Assembly: GCF_030063355.1 (NCBI RefSeq)
Contig: NZ_JASISZ010000043.1
Coordinates: forward strand, 1-64,000
Direction of reading: 5' to 3'
Source: Streptomyces sp. PH10-H1
Lineage (GTDB): Bacteria > Actinomycetota > Actinomycetes > Streptomycetales > Streptomycetaceae
DNA: 64,000 bases
Shown here: positions 56,786-64,000 of the stretch, piece by piece
Position numbering within the stretch: position 1 is the first letter of the stretch
Layout of the letters: each line of letters opens with the position of its first letter
Notes under the pieces: generated by a model
Seen by the model: only the letters and a program-made list of their open reading frames with translations
Told to the model about the DNA's origin: nothing
Database searches by the model: none
Made by a program: the position numbers and the translations under genes

Positions 56786-58102
56786 ATGAGTCCGACGATT
56801 ACCGAGGTCGACGTCCACGACATACGCTTCCCGACCTCGGAGCAGCTCGACGGCTCGGACGCCATGAACCCCGACCCCGACTACTCCGCCGCCTACGTGG
56901 TGCTCCGCACCGATGACCCCGACGGCCTGGAAGGGCATGGCTTCTGCTTCACGATCGGCCGCGGCAACGATGTCACCGCCGCCGCGATCCGCTCACTGCG
57001 ACCTTATGTACTGGGCCGGAGCGTGGACAGTATCACCGGCGATCTTGGTGGGTTCCACCGAGAGCTGACCCATGACTCGCAGCTGCGCTGGCTCGGCCCG
57101 GAGAAGGGCGTCATGCATATGGCCGCCGGCGCCGTCATCAACGCGGCCTGGGACCTGGCCGCCAAGCGGGCCGGCCGGCCCGTCTGGGAGTTCCTCGCCT
57201 CGATGAGCCCGGAACAGCTCGTCGACATGGTCGACTTCCGCTATCTGACGGACGCGCTGACCCGCGAGGAGGCGCTGGACATCCTCCGCGCCGCCGAACC
57301 CGGCCGGGCCGGGCGCGCCGCGTTGCTGCGCGAGCGGGGCTACCCCGCGTACACCACCTCGCCCGGCTGGCTCGGCTACTCCGACGAGAAGCTCGCCCGG
57401 CTGTCGAAGGAGGCCGTCGCCGACGGCTTCCACCAGATCAAGCTCAAGGTCGGCGCCGATCTCGACGACGACCTGCGGCGGATGCGCATCGCCCGCGAGG
57501 CCGTCGGCCCCGGCATCCGCATCGCCGTCGACGCCAACCAGCGCTGGGACGTGTCCGCCGCGCTGGAGTGGATGAAGGCCCTGTCCGTCTACGACCCGTA
57601 CTGGATCGAGGAACCCACCAGCCCCGACGACATCCTCGCGCACGCCGCGGTCCGCGCCGGCCAGCCCGTCAAGGTCGCCACCGGCGAACACGTCGCCAAC
57701 CGTGTCGTGTTCAAGCAGCTGCTCCAGGCCGGGGCCGTGGACTTCGTCCAGATCGACGCGGCCCGCGTCGCCGGGGTCAACGAGAACATCGCGATCCTGC
57801 TGCTCGCCGCCAAGTTCGGGGTGCCGGTCTGCCCGCACGCGGGCGGTGTCGGCCTGTGCGAACTGGTGCAGCATCTGGCGATGTTCGACTACGTTGCCGT
57901 CTCCGGAAGCTGGGACGACCGGGTCATCGAATATGTGGACCATCTCCATGAACACTTCGAGGACCCCGTCGTCATCGACCACGGCCGCTACCGCGCCCCC
58001 GCCGCCCCGGGCTTCTCCGCCCGGATGAAAGCCCGGTCCATCGCCGACCACCGCTATCCGGACGGCCCGGTCTGGCAGGCCCGACAGGAGGGAAACCCGT
58101 GA
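56786..58102 (+). CDS. L-fuconate dehydratase (enolase superfamily)
   Basis: 438 residues. Enolase-family active site: KLK at Lys219/Lys221 (HQIKLKVGADLDDDL), metal ligands Asp249 (VDANQRW), Glu275 (WIEEP), Glu301 (ATGEHVANR), and Asp324/His351 dyad (VQIDAARVAG; CPHAGGVGL). The long N-terminal capping region with DVHDIRFPTSEQLDGSDAMNPDPDYS is specific to L-fuconate dehydratases. Dehydrates L-fuconate to 2-keto-3-deoxy-L-fuconate. The TGA stop overlaps the SDR start (GTGA). First gene of the operon after the palindromic site. Confidence 0.92.
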   Translation: MSPTITEVDVHDIRFPTSEQLDGSDAMNPDPDYSAAYVVLRTDDPDGLEGHGFCFTIGRGNDVTAAAIRSLRPYVLGRSVDSITGDLGGFHRELTHDSQLRWLGPEKGVMHMAAGAVINAAWDLAAKRAGRPVWEFLASMSPEQLVDMVDFRYLTDALTREEALDILRAAEPGRAGRAALLRERGYPAYTTSPGWLGYSDEKLARLSKEAVADGFHQIKLKVGADLDDDLRRMRIAREAVGPGIRIAVDANQRWDVSAALEWMKALSVYDPYWIEEPTSPDDILAHAAVRAGQPVKVATGEHVANRVVFKQLLQAGAVDFVQIDAARVAGVNENIAILLLAAKFGVPVCPHAGGVGLCELVQHLAMFDYVAVSGSWDDRVIEYVDHLHEHFEDPVVIDHGRYRAPAAPGFSARMKARSIADHRYPDGPVWQARQEGNP

Positions 58103-58881
58103 CCGACACCCCGCACCGTGACCTGCAGGGACTCACCGCCCTCGTCACCGGCGGCGCCTCCGGCATCGGCGCCGCCACCGCCGCGCTGCTCACCGCGCGC
58201 GGCGCGCGCGTCGCCGTCCTGGACCGCGACCCGGCGGGGGCGCCGCCCGGCACCGTGGCGGTCACCGCGGACGTCAGCTCCGACTCCGCTGTACGTGCCG
58301 CCGTCGCCGAGGCCGTCGAACGGCTCGGCGGCCTCCACATCCTCGTCAACAACGCGGGGATCGGCGCGATCGGCACCGTGGAGGACAACGAGGACGAGGA
58401 ATGGCACCGTGTGCTGGACATCAATGTCCTGGGCATGATGCGTACCGCGCGGGCCGCGCTGCCCCATCTGCGGGCCGCGGCGGCCGGCCGGCCCGGCTGC
58501 GTGTCCATCACCAACACCTGCTCCATCGCGGCCACCGCGGGACTCCAGCAGCGCGCCCTGTACAGCGCCAGCAAGGGCGCGGTGCTCTCGCTGACGCTGG
58601 CTATGGCCGCCGACCACGTCCGCGAGGGCGTACGCGTCAACTGCGTGAATCCCGGCACCGCCGACACCCCCTGGGTCGGCAGGCTCCTCGACCAGGCCGA
58701 GGACCCGGCCGCCGAGCGGGCCGCACTGAACGCCCGGCAACCGCTGGGACGCCTCGTCTCCGCCGACGAGGTGGCGGCGGCCATCGTCTATCTGGCGAGC
58801 CCCGCCGCCGCGAGCGTCACCGGGACGGCGCTGGCCGTCGACGGAGGCATGCACGGACTGCGCATTCGCCCCACCCCCTGA
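58099..58881 (+). CDS. SDR dehydrogenase of the fucose pathway
   Basis: 260-residue classical SDR: TGGASGIGAATAALL, NNAGIG, catalytic Ser-Tyr-Lys region ITNTCSIAATAGLQQRALYSASKGAVLSLTLAMA, NPGTADTPWVGRLLDQ, and GTALAVDGGMHGL at the end. Coupled by GTGA to fuconate dehydratase, so most likely the 2-keto-3-deoxy-L-fuconate 4-dehydrogenase; L-fucose dehydrogenase is the alternative, though a separate aldo/keto reductase of that type is present at 62630. Confidence 0.88.
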   Translation: MTDTPHRDLQGLTALVTGGASGIGAATAALLTARGARVAVLDRDPAGAPPGTVAVTADVSSDSAVRAAVAEAVERLGGLHILVNNAGIGAIGTVEDNEDEEWHRVLDINVLGMMRTARAALPHLRAAAAGRPGCVSITNTCSIAATAGLQQRALYSASKGAVLSLTLAMAADHVREGVRVNCVNPGTADTPWVGRLLDQAEDPAAERAALNARQPLGRLVSADEVAAAIVYLASPAAASVTGTALAVDGGMHGLRIRPTP

Positions 58882-58923
58882 GCAACCCGAGCCGCTACAC
58901 ACCATGAAGGGCAGGACTCGACG

Positions 58924-59976
58924 ATGAGACTGCGGCAGCGTTCTCTCACTGGCACCGCCGTCGCGGCGTGCGCCGTACTCCTCGCGGTCACCGCCGTCGC
59001 CGGCTGCAATCGCGGCAGCGACGACAAAGCGGGTACCTCGGGCAAGGTCGGTATCGACCTGCCGCGCGCGGACAGCGACTTCTGGAATTCCTATCAGCAG
59101 TACATCGAGAAGGGCGTCAAGGACGGGGTCGTCTCCGCCCTGCCGCGGAGCAATTCGCAGAACGACATCACCAAGCTCGTCGCCAACGCGCAGACCTTCA
59201 CCGACCAGGGCGCCAAGGCCGTGGTGATGGCCCCGCAGGACACCGGCGCCATCGCCTCCACCCTGGAACGGCTGGCGAGCAAGAAGATCCCCGTCATCAG
59301 CGTCGACACCCGCCCCGACAAGGGAGACGTCTACATGGTGGTCCGCGCCGACAACAAGGCGTACGGGCAGAAGGCGTGCGAATACCTCGGCCAGCAGCTC
59401 GCGGGCAAGGGCAAGGCCGTCGAATTCCAGGGCGCGCTCGACTCCATCAACGGCCGGGACCGCTCCGAGGCGTTCGCCGCCTGTATGAAGGAGAAGTTCC
59501 CGAACATCAAGGTCATCGAGCTGGCCACCGACTGGAAGGGCGACGTAGCCTCCTCCAAGCTTCAGGCCACCCTCGCCTCCGACCCGGACATCAACGGCAT
59601 CTACATGCAGGCCGGCGGTGTCTTCCTGCAGCCCACCCTCGCGCTGCTGGAGCAGAAGCACCTGCTCAAGCCGGCCGGCACGGCGGGCCACATCACGATC
59701 ATCTCCAACGACGGGATCCCCGAGGAGCTGAAGGCGATCCGCGAGGGCAAGATCGACGCGACGGTCTCGCAGCCCGCCGACCTGTACGCCAAGTACGCGC
59801 TGTTCTACGCGAAGTCGGCCCTGGACGGCAAGATGTTCCAGCCCGGCCCGACCGACCACGACTCCACCATCATCAAGATCCCCAACGGTCTCGAGGACCA
59901 GCTGCCCGCCCCGCTCGTCACCAAGAGCAATGTGGACGACGCCAAGCTCTGGGCCAACCAGCTCGGAAAGAGCTGA
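58924..59976 (+). CDS. ABC sugar transporter, substrate-binding lipoprotein
   Basis: 350 residues. Lipobox AVAGC (Cys28) after a signal peptide, then a periplasmic-binding-protein type 1 fold (GKVGIDLPRADSDFWNSYQQYIEKG, DQGAKAVVMAPQDTGAIASTLERL, KKIPVISVDTRPDKGDVYMVV, GRDRSEAFAACMKEKFPN). This matches RbsB/fucose-binding relatives. Next to an ATPase and permease of the RbsA/RbsC class; imports L-fucose or a close sugar. Confidence 0.92.
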   Translation: MRLRQRSLTGTAVAACAVLLAVTAVAGCNRGSDDKAGTSGKVGIDLPRADSDFWNSYQQYIEKGVKDGVVSALPRSNSQNDITKLVANAQTFTDQGAKAVVMAPQDTGAIASTLERLASKKIPVISVDTRPDKGDVYMVVRADNKAYGQKACEYLGQQLAGKGKAVEFQGALDSINGRDRSEAFAACMKEKFPNIKVIELATDWKGDVASSKLQATLASDPDINGIYMQAGGVFLQPTLALLEQKHLLKPAGTAGHITIISNDGIPEELKAIREGKIDATVSQPADLYAKYALFYAKSALDGKMFQPGPTDHDSTIIKIPNGLEDQLPAPLVTKSNVDDAKLWANQLGKS

Positions 59977-59978
59977 CG

Positions 59979-61553
59979 ATGTCCGAAGCACCAGCCACGG
60001 GAGCACCGGACACCGGAGCGCCCGCCGGGGTCCGGGCACCCGCCGTGCATGCGGAGGGCGTCGTCAAGCGCTTCGGCCCGACCGTCGCGCTCGACCGGGT
60101 GCGGCTGACCGTCGAGGCCGGCGAGTCCCACGCGCTCGTCGGCCGCAACGGCGCGGGCAAGTCCACCCTGGTCTCCGTACTGACCGGGCTGCACGCCCCG
60201 GACGCGGGCTCCGTCGCCTTCCAGGACGAGCCGGCGCCCGCGTTCGGGGACACCGCCGCCTGGCAGTCGAAGGTCGCCTGCGTCTACCAGAAGTCCATGG
60301 TCGTCCCGGATCTGACCGTCGCCGAGAACCTCTTCCTGAACCGGTTCGGCGAAGGCCGCATCCGCTGGCCGAAACTCCGCGAGCGGGCCCGCGGCCTGCT
60401 CGCGGAGTACGGCGTCGAGGTCGATCCGGCGGCGCGCGCCAAGGATCTGACCGTGGAGCAGCGGCAGTTCGTCGAGATCGCGAGGGCGCTGTCCTTCGGC
60501 GCCCGCTTCATCATCCTCGACGAGCCGACCGCCCAGCTCGACGCGGCCGGCATCGAGCGGCTCTTCGCCCGGCTGCGCGAGCTCCAGCGGCAGGGCGTCG
60601 CCTTCCTGTTCATCTCCCACCATCTGCAGGAGGTGTACGACCTGTGCACCACCGTCACCGTCTACCGTGACGCCCGGCATGTGCTCACCGCGCCCGTCGC
60701 GCACCTGAGCAAGGCCGATCTGGTGCAGGCGATGACCGGGGACGCCGTACGGGCGGTCGCGGCCTGGCGGGCGGGCGACGCGCTGCGGCGGGACGCCGAG
60801 CCCGTGCTGCGCGCCGAAGGGCTGGCGCTGGAGGGCGTGTACCGGGCGATCGACTTCACCGTGCGCCCCGGCGAGGTGCTCGGCCTGGCGGGGGCGACCG
60901 CCAGCGGCAACACGGCGCTGGGGGAGACCCTGGTGGGGCTGCGCAAACCCACCGCGGGCCGCACCGTCGTCGCGGGCGAGACCGTACGGCCCGGGAGCGT
61001 GCCGCACGCGCTCGGCGCCGGCATCGGCTACGTGCCGGAGGACCGGCACCGGCAGGGCCTGGTCCTGGGCCGCAGCGTCGCGGAGAACGCGACCCTCACC
61101 GTTACCGACCAGCTCGGCCCGTACGGCACCGTACTGCCGTCCCGCACCCGGGACTTCGCGCAGTCGATGATCGACTCGCTGGACATCAAGACCTCGGGAC
61201 CCGGCCAGTCGGTCTCGGATCTGTCCGGCGGCAATCAGCAGAAGGTCGTCATCGCCCGGGCGCTGGCCAGGAAACCGCGGGTGCTGGTGGCGATCAGGCC
61301 CACCGCGGGCGTCGACGTCAAGTCCAAGGACTCGCTGCTCGGTGTCGTACGGGAGGTGGCGGACAGCGGGAACGCCGCGGTCATCGTCTCCGACGAGCTG
61401 GACGACCTGCGGGTCTGCGACCGCGTCCTGGCCCTGTTCCACGGGCAGGTGATCGCCGAGTTCGACAGCGGATGGACCGACCGGGACGTGGTCTCCGCGA
61501 TGGAAGGACTGCCTGTGAACCCGGGCGGCCGTAAGGGAGACCACGATGAGTGA
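59979..61553 (+). CDS. ABC sugar transporter ATPase (duplicated, second half degenerate)
   Basis: 524 residues, RbsA/MglA-type double ATPase. First half is complete: Walker A VGRNGAGKST (Lys61), signature-like DLTVEQRQFVEIARALS, Walker B FIILDEPTAQ. Second half: a Walker A without Lys (AGATASGNTALGETL), intact signature VSDLSGGNQQKVVIARALA, but Walker B VLVAIRPTAGVDVKSK lacks both the Asp and the catalytic Glu. The PTAGVDVKSK form recurs in related actinobacterial sugar importers, so site two is inactive. Two bases after the SBP stop; its end overlaps the permease start by eight bases. Confidence 0.92.
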   Translation: MSEAPATGAPDTGAPAGVRAPAVHAEGVVKRFGPTVALDRVRLTVEAGESHALVGRNGAGKSTLVSVLTGLHAPDAGSVAFQDEPAPAFGDTAAWQSKVACVYQKSMVVPDLTVAENLFLNRFGEGRIRWPKLRERARGLLAEYGVEVDPAARAKDLTVEQRQFVEIARALSFGARFIILDEPTAQLDAAGIERLFARLRELQRQGVAFLFISHHLQEVYDLCTTVTVYRDARHVLTAPVAHLSKADLVQAMTGDAVRAVAAWRAGDALRRDAEPVLRAEGLALEGVYRAIDFTVRPGEVLGLAGATASGNTALGETLVGLRKPTAGRTVVAGETVRPGSVPHALGAGIGYVPEDRHRQGLVLGRSVAENATLTVTDQLGPYGTVLPSRTRDFAQSMIDSLDIKTSGPGQSVSDLSGGNQQKVVIARALARKPRVLVAIRPTAGVDVKSKDSLLGVVREVADSGNAAVIVSDELDDLRVCDRVLALFHGQVIAEFDSGWTDRDVVSAMEGLPVNPGGRKGDHDE

Positions 61554-62583
61554 CACCACCCAGCTGACCGCCGATCTGGACAAGGCCGTACCGCGCCGGA
61601 CGGGGGGCGTGGGCTTCCAGCTGGCCCGCTACCGGGACCTGTCGCTGATCCCGGTACTCCTCGTGCTGTGCGTGATCGGCTTCATCGTCTCGCCGGCCTT
61701 CCTCACCTCCGACAACCTCATCGGCGTCGCCCAGCAGTCCACCGAGCTGAGCCTGCTGGTGCTCGCCGAGGCGCTCATCCTCATCAGCGGACGCATGGAC
61801 CTGTCGCTGGAATCCACCATCGGCGTGGCCCCGGTCATCGCCATGTGGCTCGTCCTGCCCTCGACCGGGCCCGCGACCTTCCACGGCCTGGGGGTCCTGC
61901 CGTCCTGGACCGCGATCCCGGTGTGCCTGGCGGTCGGAGTGGTGATCGGCGCCGTCAACGGCTTCCTGATCCTCAAGCTCCGGGTCAACGGATTCATCGC
62001 CACGCTCGGGATGCTCACCATGCTGCGCGGCCTCCAGATCGGCGTCGCCGAGGGCAAGTCGATCGTCAATGTGCCGGAGTCCTTCGCCTACCTCGGCAAG
62101 GCCTCCTGGTTCGGGGCGCCCGCCGCCATCTGGATCTGCCTGGTGCTCTTCGCGGCCGGCGGCCTCGCGCTCGGGTATCTGCGGCACGGACGCGCGCTGT
62201 ACGCGATCGGCGGCAACACCGAGGCGGCGCGCGCCGCCGGTATCCGCGTGGACCGCATCACCTGGATCGTGCTCGGACTCGGCGGGCTGCTCGCCGCGTT
62301 CGCCGGGATCCTCTACACCGGCCACTACGGCTCGGTGTCGGCCAGCCAGGGCAACGGCTGGATCTTCCAGGTGTTCGCCGCCACCGTCATCGGAGGCGTC
62401 AGCCTCAACGGCGGGCGCGGCACGCTCTTCGGCGCGCTGACCGGGGTGCTCACCCTCCAGCTCGTCGTCAACGTCATGACCCTCGGCGGGGTGCCCCCGC
62501 TGTGGAACCAGTTCCTCAACGGCGCCATCATCATCGTGGCCCTGATCATCTCCCGCTTCGCCAGCGGCGAGAAGCAGGACTGA
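61546..62583 (+). CDS. ABC sugar transporter permease
   Basis: 345 residues with about nine to ten hydrophobic spans, RbsC-like. Typical segments: LALAEALILISGRMDLSLES-type LISGRMDLSLESTIGVAPVIAMW, GAVNGFLILKLRVNGFIATLGMLTMLRGLQIGVAEG, GGNTEAARAAGIRVDRI, TVIGGVSLNGGRGTLFGAL. Works with the preceding SBP and ATPase. A basic cytoplasmic start (DKAVPRRTGGVGFQLARYRDL). Confidence 0.92.
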   Translation: MSDTTQLTADLDKAVPRRTGGVGFQLARYRDLSLIPVLLVLCVIGFIVSPAFLTSDNLIGVAQQSTELSLLVLAEALILISGRMDLSLESTIGVAPVIAMWLVLPSTGPATFHGLGVLPSWTAIPVCLAVGVVIGAVNGFLILKLRVNGFIATLGMLTMLRGLQIGVAEGKSIVNVPESFAYLGKASWFGAPAAIWICLVLFAAGGLALGYLRHGRALYAIGGNTEAARAAGIRVDRITWIVLGLGGLLAAFAGILYTGHYGSVSASQGNGWIFQVFAATVIGGVSLNGGRGTLFGALTGVLTLQLVVNVMTLGGVPPLWNQFLNGAIIIVALIISRFASGEKQD

Positions 62584-62629
62584 CAGGACCGAACAGGGTT
62601 GAACAGGACTGAGAGGAGGGACCGGCACC

Positions 62630-63589
62630 GTGCCCGTTCCCGTACTTCCGCGTCTCGGCCTCGGCTGCGCGCCGCTGGGCAATCTGTACCGGGCCATGCC
62701 GGAGGAGACCGCGGCCGCCGTCACGGCGGCCGCCCTCGACCTCGGCTGCGGCTACCTCGACACTGCCCCGCACTACGGTCTCGGCCTGTCGGAGGAACGC
62801 CTCGGCCGGGCGCTCGCCGGTCGGGAGCGCTCCTCGTACGTCCTGTCCACCAAGGTCGGCCGCCGGCTGCGCCCCCTGGGAGCGGGGGAGCGGACCGACG
62901 GCCAGGGCTTCGTCGACACCCCCGCCCGCGCCCGTGAATGGGACTTCACCGCCGACGGGATCCGGGCCACGCTGGAGGGCTCTCTGGAGCGGCTCGGCAC
63001 GGACACCGCCGACATCGTCTACCTCCACGACGTCGAGAACCACCTGGAGGAGGTCTACGCGACCGGCTTCCCCGCGCTCGCAGCGCTGCGCGACGAGGGG
63101 CTGGTGGGGGCCATCGGCTTCGGGATGAACGACAGCGGCGTACTGGCCCGGCTCGTCGCCGACCTCGATGTCGACGTGGTGCTCTGCGCCGGCCGCTGGA
63201 CCCTGCTGGAGCGCACCGCCTACGACGACCTCCTGCCGGTGTGCGTCGCGCGCTCCACCGCAGTCGTGGTCGGCGGGGTCTACAACTCCGGGCTGCTCGC
63301 CGACCCCCGGCCGGGCGCCCCGTACAACTACGCGGCCGCGCCGCCGGAACTGGTGCGCCGCGCCCTCGACATCGCCGCCGTCTGCGCGGAATTCGACGTT
63401 CCGCTGAGGGCCGCCGCGCTGCGCTTCCCCTTCGGGCATCCGGCGGTGGTCTCCGCCGTGGTCGGCGCGGCGAGCCCGGACGAGGTCCGGGACAACGCCG
63501 CGCTCTTCTCGTACGGGATCCCCGCCGCGCTGTGGCCCGCGCTCGTCGAACGCGGCCTGCTCGACGAGGACATCCCGCTGCCGGGGTAG
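62630..63589 (+). CDS. L-fucose dehydrogenase-like aldo/keto reductase
   Basis: 319 residues, AKR of the D-threo-aldose 1-dehydrogenase/L-fucose dehydrogenase group: LPRLGLGCAPLGNLYRAM, LDTAPHYGLGLSEERLGRAL (Asp, Tyr), LSTKVGRRL (Lys), IVYLHDVENH (His) and SAVVGAASPDEVRDN. Inferred first step of the pathway, L-fucose to L-fucono-lactone with NAD(P). GTG 62630 with GAGGAGGG close upstream. TAG stop lies inside TAGGGCCTGTCCGGC. Confidence 0.9.
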   Translation: MPVPVLPRLGLGCAPLGNLYRAMPEETAAAVTAAALDLGCGYLDTAPHYGLGLSEERLGRALAGRERSSYVLSTKVGRRLRPLGAGERTDGQGFVDTPARAREWDFTADGIRATLEGSLERLGTDTADIVYLHDVENHLEEVYATGFPALAALRDEGLVGAIGFGMNDSGVLARLVADLDVDVVLCAGRWTLLERTAYDDLLPVCVARSTAVVVGGVYNSGLLADPRPGAPYNYAAAPPELVRRALDIAAVCAEFDVPLRAAALRFPFGHPAVVSAVVGAASPDEVRDNAALFSYGIPAALWPALVERGLLDEDIPLPG

Positions 63590-63601
63590 GGCCTGTCCGG
63601 C
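63587..63601 (+). repeat. TAGGGCCTGTCCGGC motif at a stop codon, second copy
   Basis: Identical to 3681-3695 and again the TAG is a gene's stop codon; it resembles the MITE-like end at 28052. Possibly a small repeat linked to gene ends. Confidence 0.45.
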
Positions 63602-63628
63602 CGCCGCCTTCGGCTCAGAGGGCGGGGC

Positions 63629-64000
63629 TCAGAGGGTGGAGCGCAGCCACTGCTCGACGCTGGCGATGTGCACGGTCGCCCAGGAGCGGGCGGCCTCCGC
63701 GTCGCGGTCGCGCAGCGCGGACAGGATCGCCTGGTGCTCGTGGAGGGTGCGGCTCACCGCGTCCTGCTGGGTGAGCCCGCGCCAGACCCGGGCCCGGGTG
63801 GTCGGCCCGGACAGCCCGTCGAGCAGCGAGCAGAGCACCGAGTTCCCCGACGCCTGCACGATGCCGCGGTGGAACTCCAGGTCGGAGGCGACCAGTTCCT
63901 CGACCGAGGGGTCGGGGCCCAGCGCGTCCAGCTTCCCCTGGAGCGCGTCGAGCTCCTGCTCGGGGATCCGCAGGGCCGCCATCGCGGTCGCGGCCGGCTC
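63629..64000 (-). CDS. GntR/FCD family regulator, C-terminal part (5' end outside window)
   Basis: About 123 C-terminal residues of an FCD ligand-binding domain: AALRIPEQELDALQGKLDAL, VASDLEFHRGIVQASGNSVLCSLLDGLSG (Asp-x3-His metal pair), and LHEHQAILSALRDRDAEAARSWATVHIASVEQW with a late His. The N-terminal winged helix is beyond 64000. Convergent with the L-fucose dehydrogenase-like gene and the best candidate repressor of the fucose operon, whose 5' end carries the ACATCSGATGT dyads. Confidence 0.88.
   Translation of the reverse strand, partial: EPAATAMAALRIPEQELDALQGKLDALGPDPSVEELVASDLEFHRGIVQASGNSVLCSLLDGLSGPTTRARVWRGLTQQDAVSRTLHEHQAILSALRDRDAEAARSWATVHIASVEQWLRSTL

Overview
The window is high-GC actinobacterial chromosome. 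GC-rich third codon positions, many GTG starts, chaplin genes, a mycothiol-ligase gene (mshC) and F420-type luciferase-fold oxidoreductases all point to Streptomyces. The gene family names chpC/chpH, SCO1664 and mshC belong to one neighbourhood in Streptomyces coelicolor, so about 37-56 kb looks like conserved core chromosome. The first 35 kb and last 7 kb are catabolic or accessory genes. Few genes look damaged.

Layout. 0-4.2 kb: the tail of a zinc-type alcohol dehydrogenase, a DUF402 protein, and two TetR-controlled acyl-CoA units (TetR/acyl-CoA dehydrogenase; TetR/MaoC hydratase) with clear palindromic operators. 4.4-11.5 kb: amidase, a decayed luciferase-like gene, class IV aminotransferase, a secreted penicillin-acylase-type Ntn hydrolase and an alpha/beta hydrolase. 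11.7-18.2 kb: SDR, acyl-CoA ligase, TetR, quinone-oxidoreductase-like MDR, then convergently an acyl-CoA dehydrogenase overlapping an APH-type kinase. This set resembles the 4-hydroxyacyl-CoA (levulinate-type, LvaACDE / ACAD10-ACAD11) route. 18.3-23.6 kb: sugar-acid use (glucarate dehydratase, gluconate permease, gluconokinase, GntR). 24.6-27.7 kb: MarR with a divergent MFS pump and oxidoreductase, sharing two identical operator cores. 27.7-31.1 kb: two DUF202 membrane proteins split by a MITE-like insertion, gene scraps, an ASCH-Nudix fusion and a DUF3533-like membrane protein. 31.2-37.4 kb: AtuA-like protein, pirin, fumarylacetoacetase and a zinc-knuckle SDR.

37.5-56 kb: tRNA-Leu(GAG), an M20 peptidase, a short chaplin and a long two-domain chaplin with a sortase signal, DUF5703, an ATPase-dead RecD2-like protein, aldo/keto reductase, F420 oxidoreductase, CorA, histidine phosphatase, DUF3090, SCO1664-type kinase, mshC, a secreted GH31 and a PAC2 protein. 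56-64 kb: an L-fucose/L-fuconate operon (dehydratase, SDR, ABC importer, L-fucose dehydrogenase-like AKR) ending at a convergent GntR regulator cut by the window edge.

Window-wide patterns: many genes have a TANNNT -10 element only 6-8 nt before the start codon, implying leaderless mRNAs; several intergenic spaces hold short tandem repeats; and convergent gene pairs are closed by long near-perfect hairpins. No rRNA, CRISPR array, complete insertion sequence or secondary-metabolite megasynthase was seen. No gene-free stretch exceeds 300 bases. All family calls rest on motif recognition, not on database searches.
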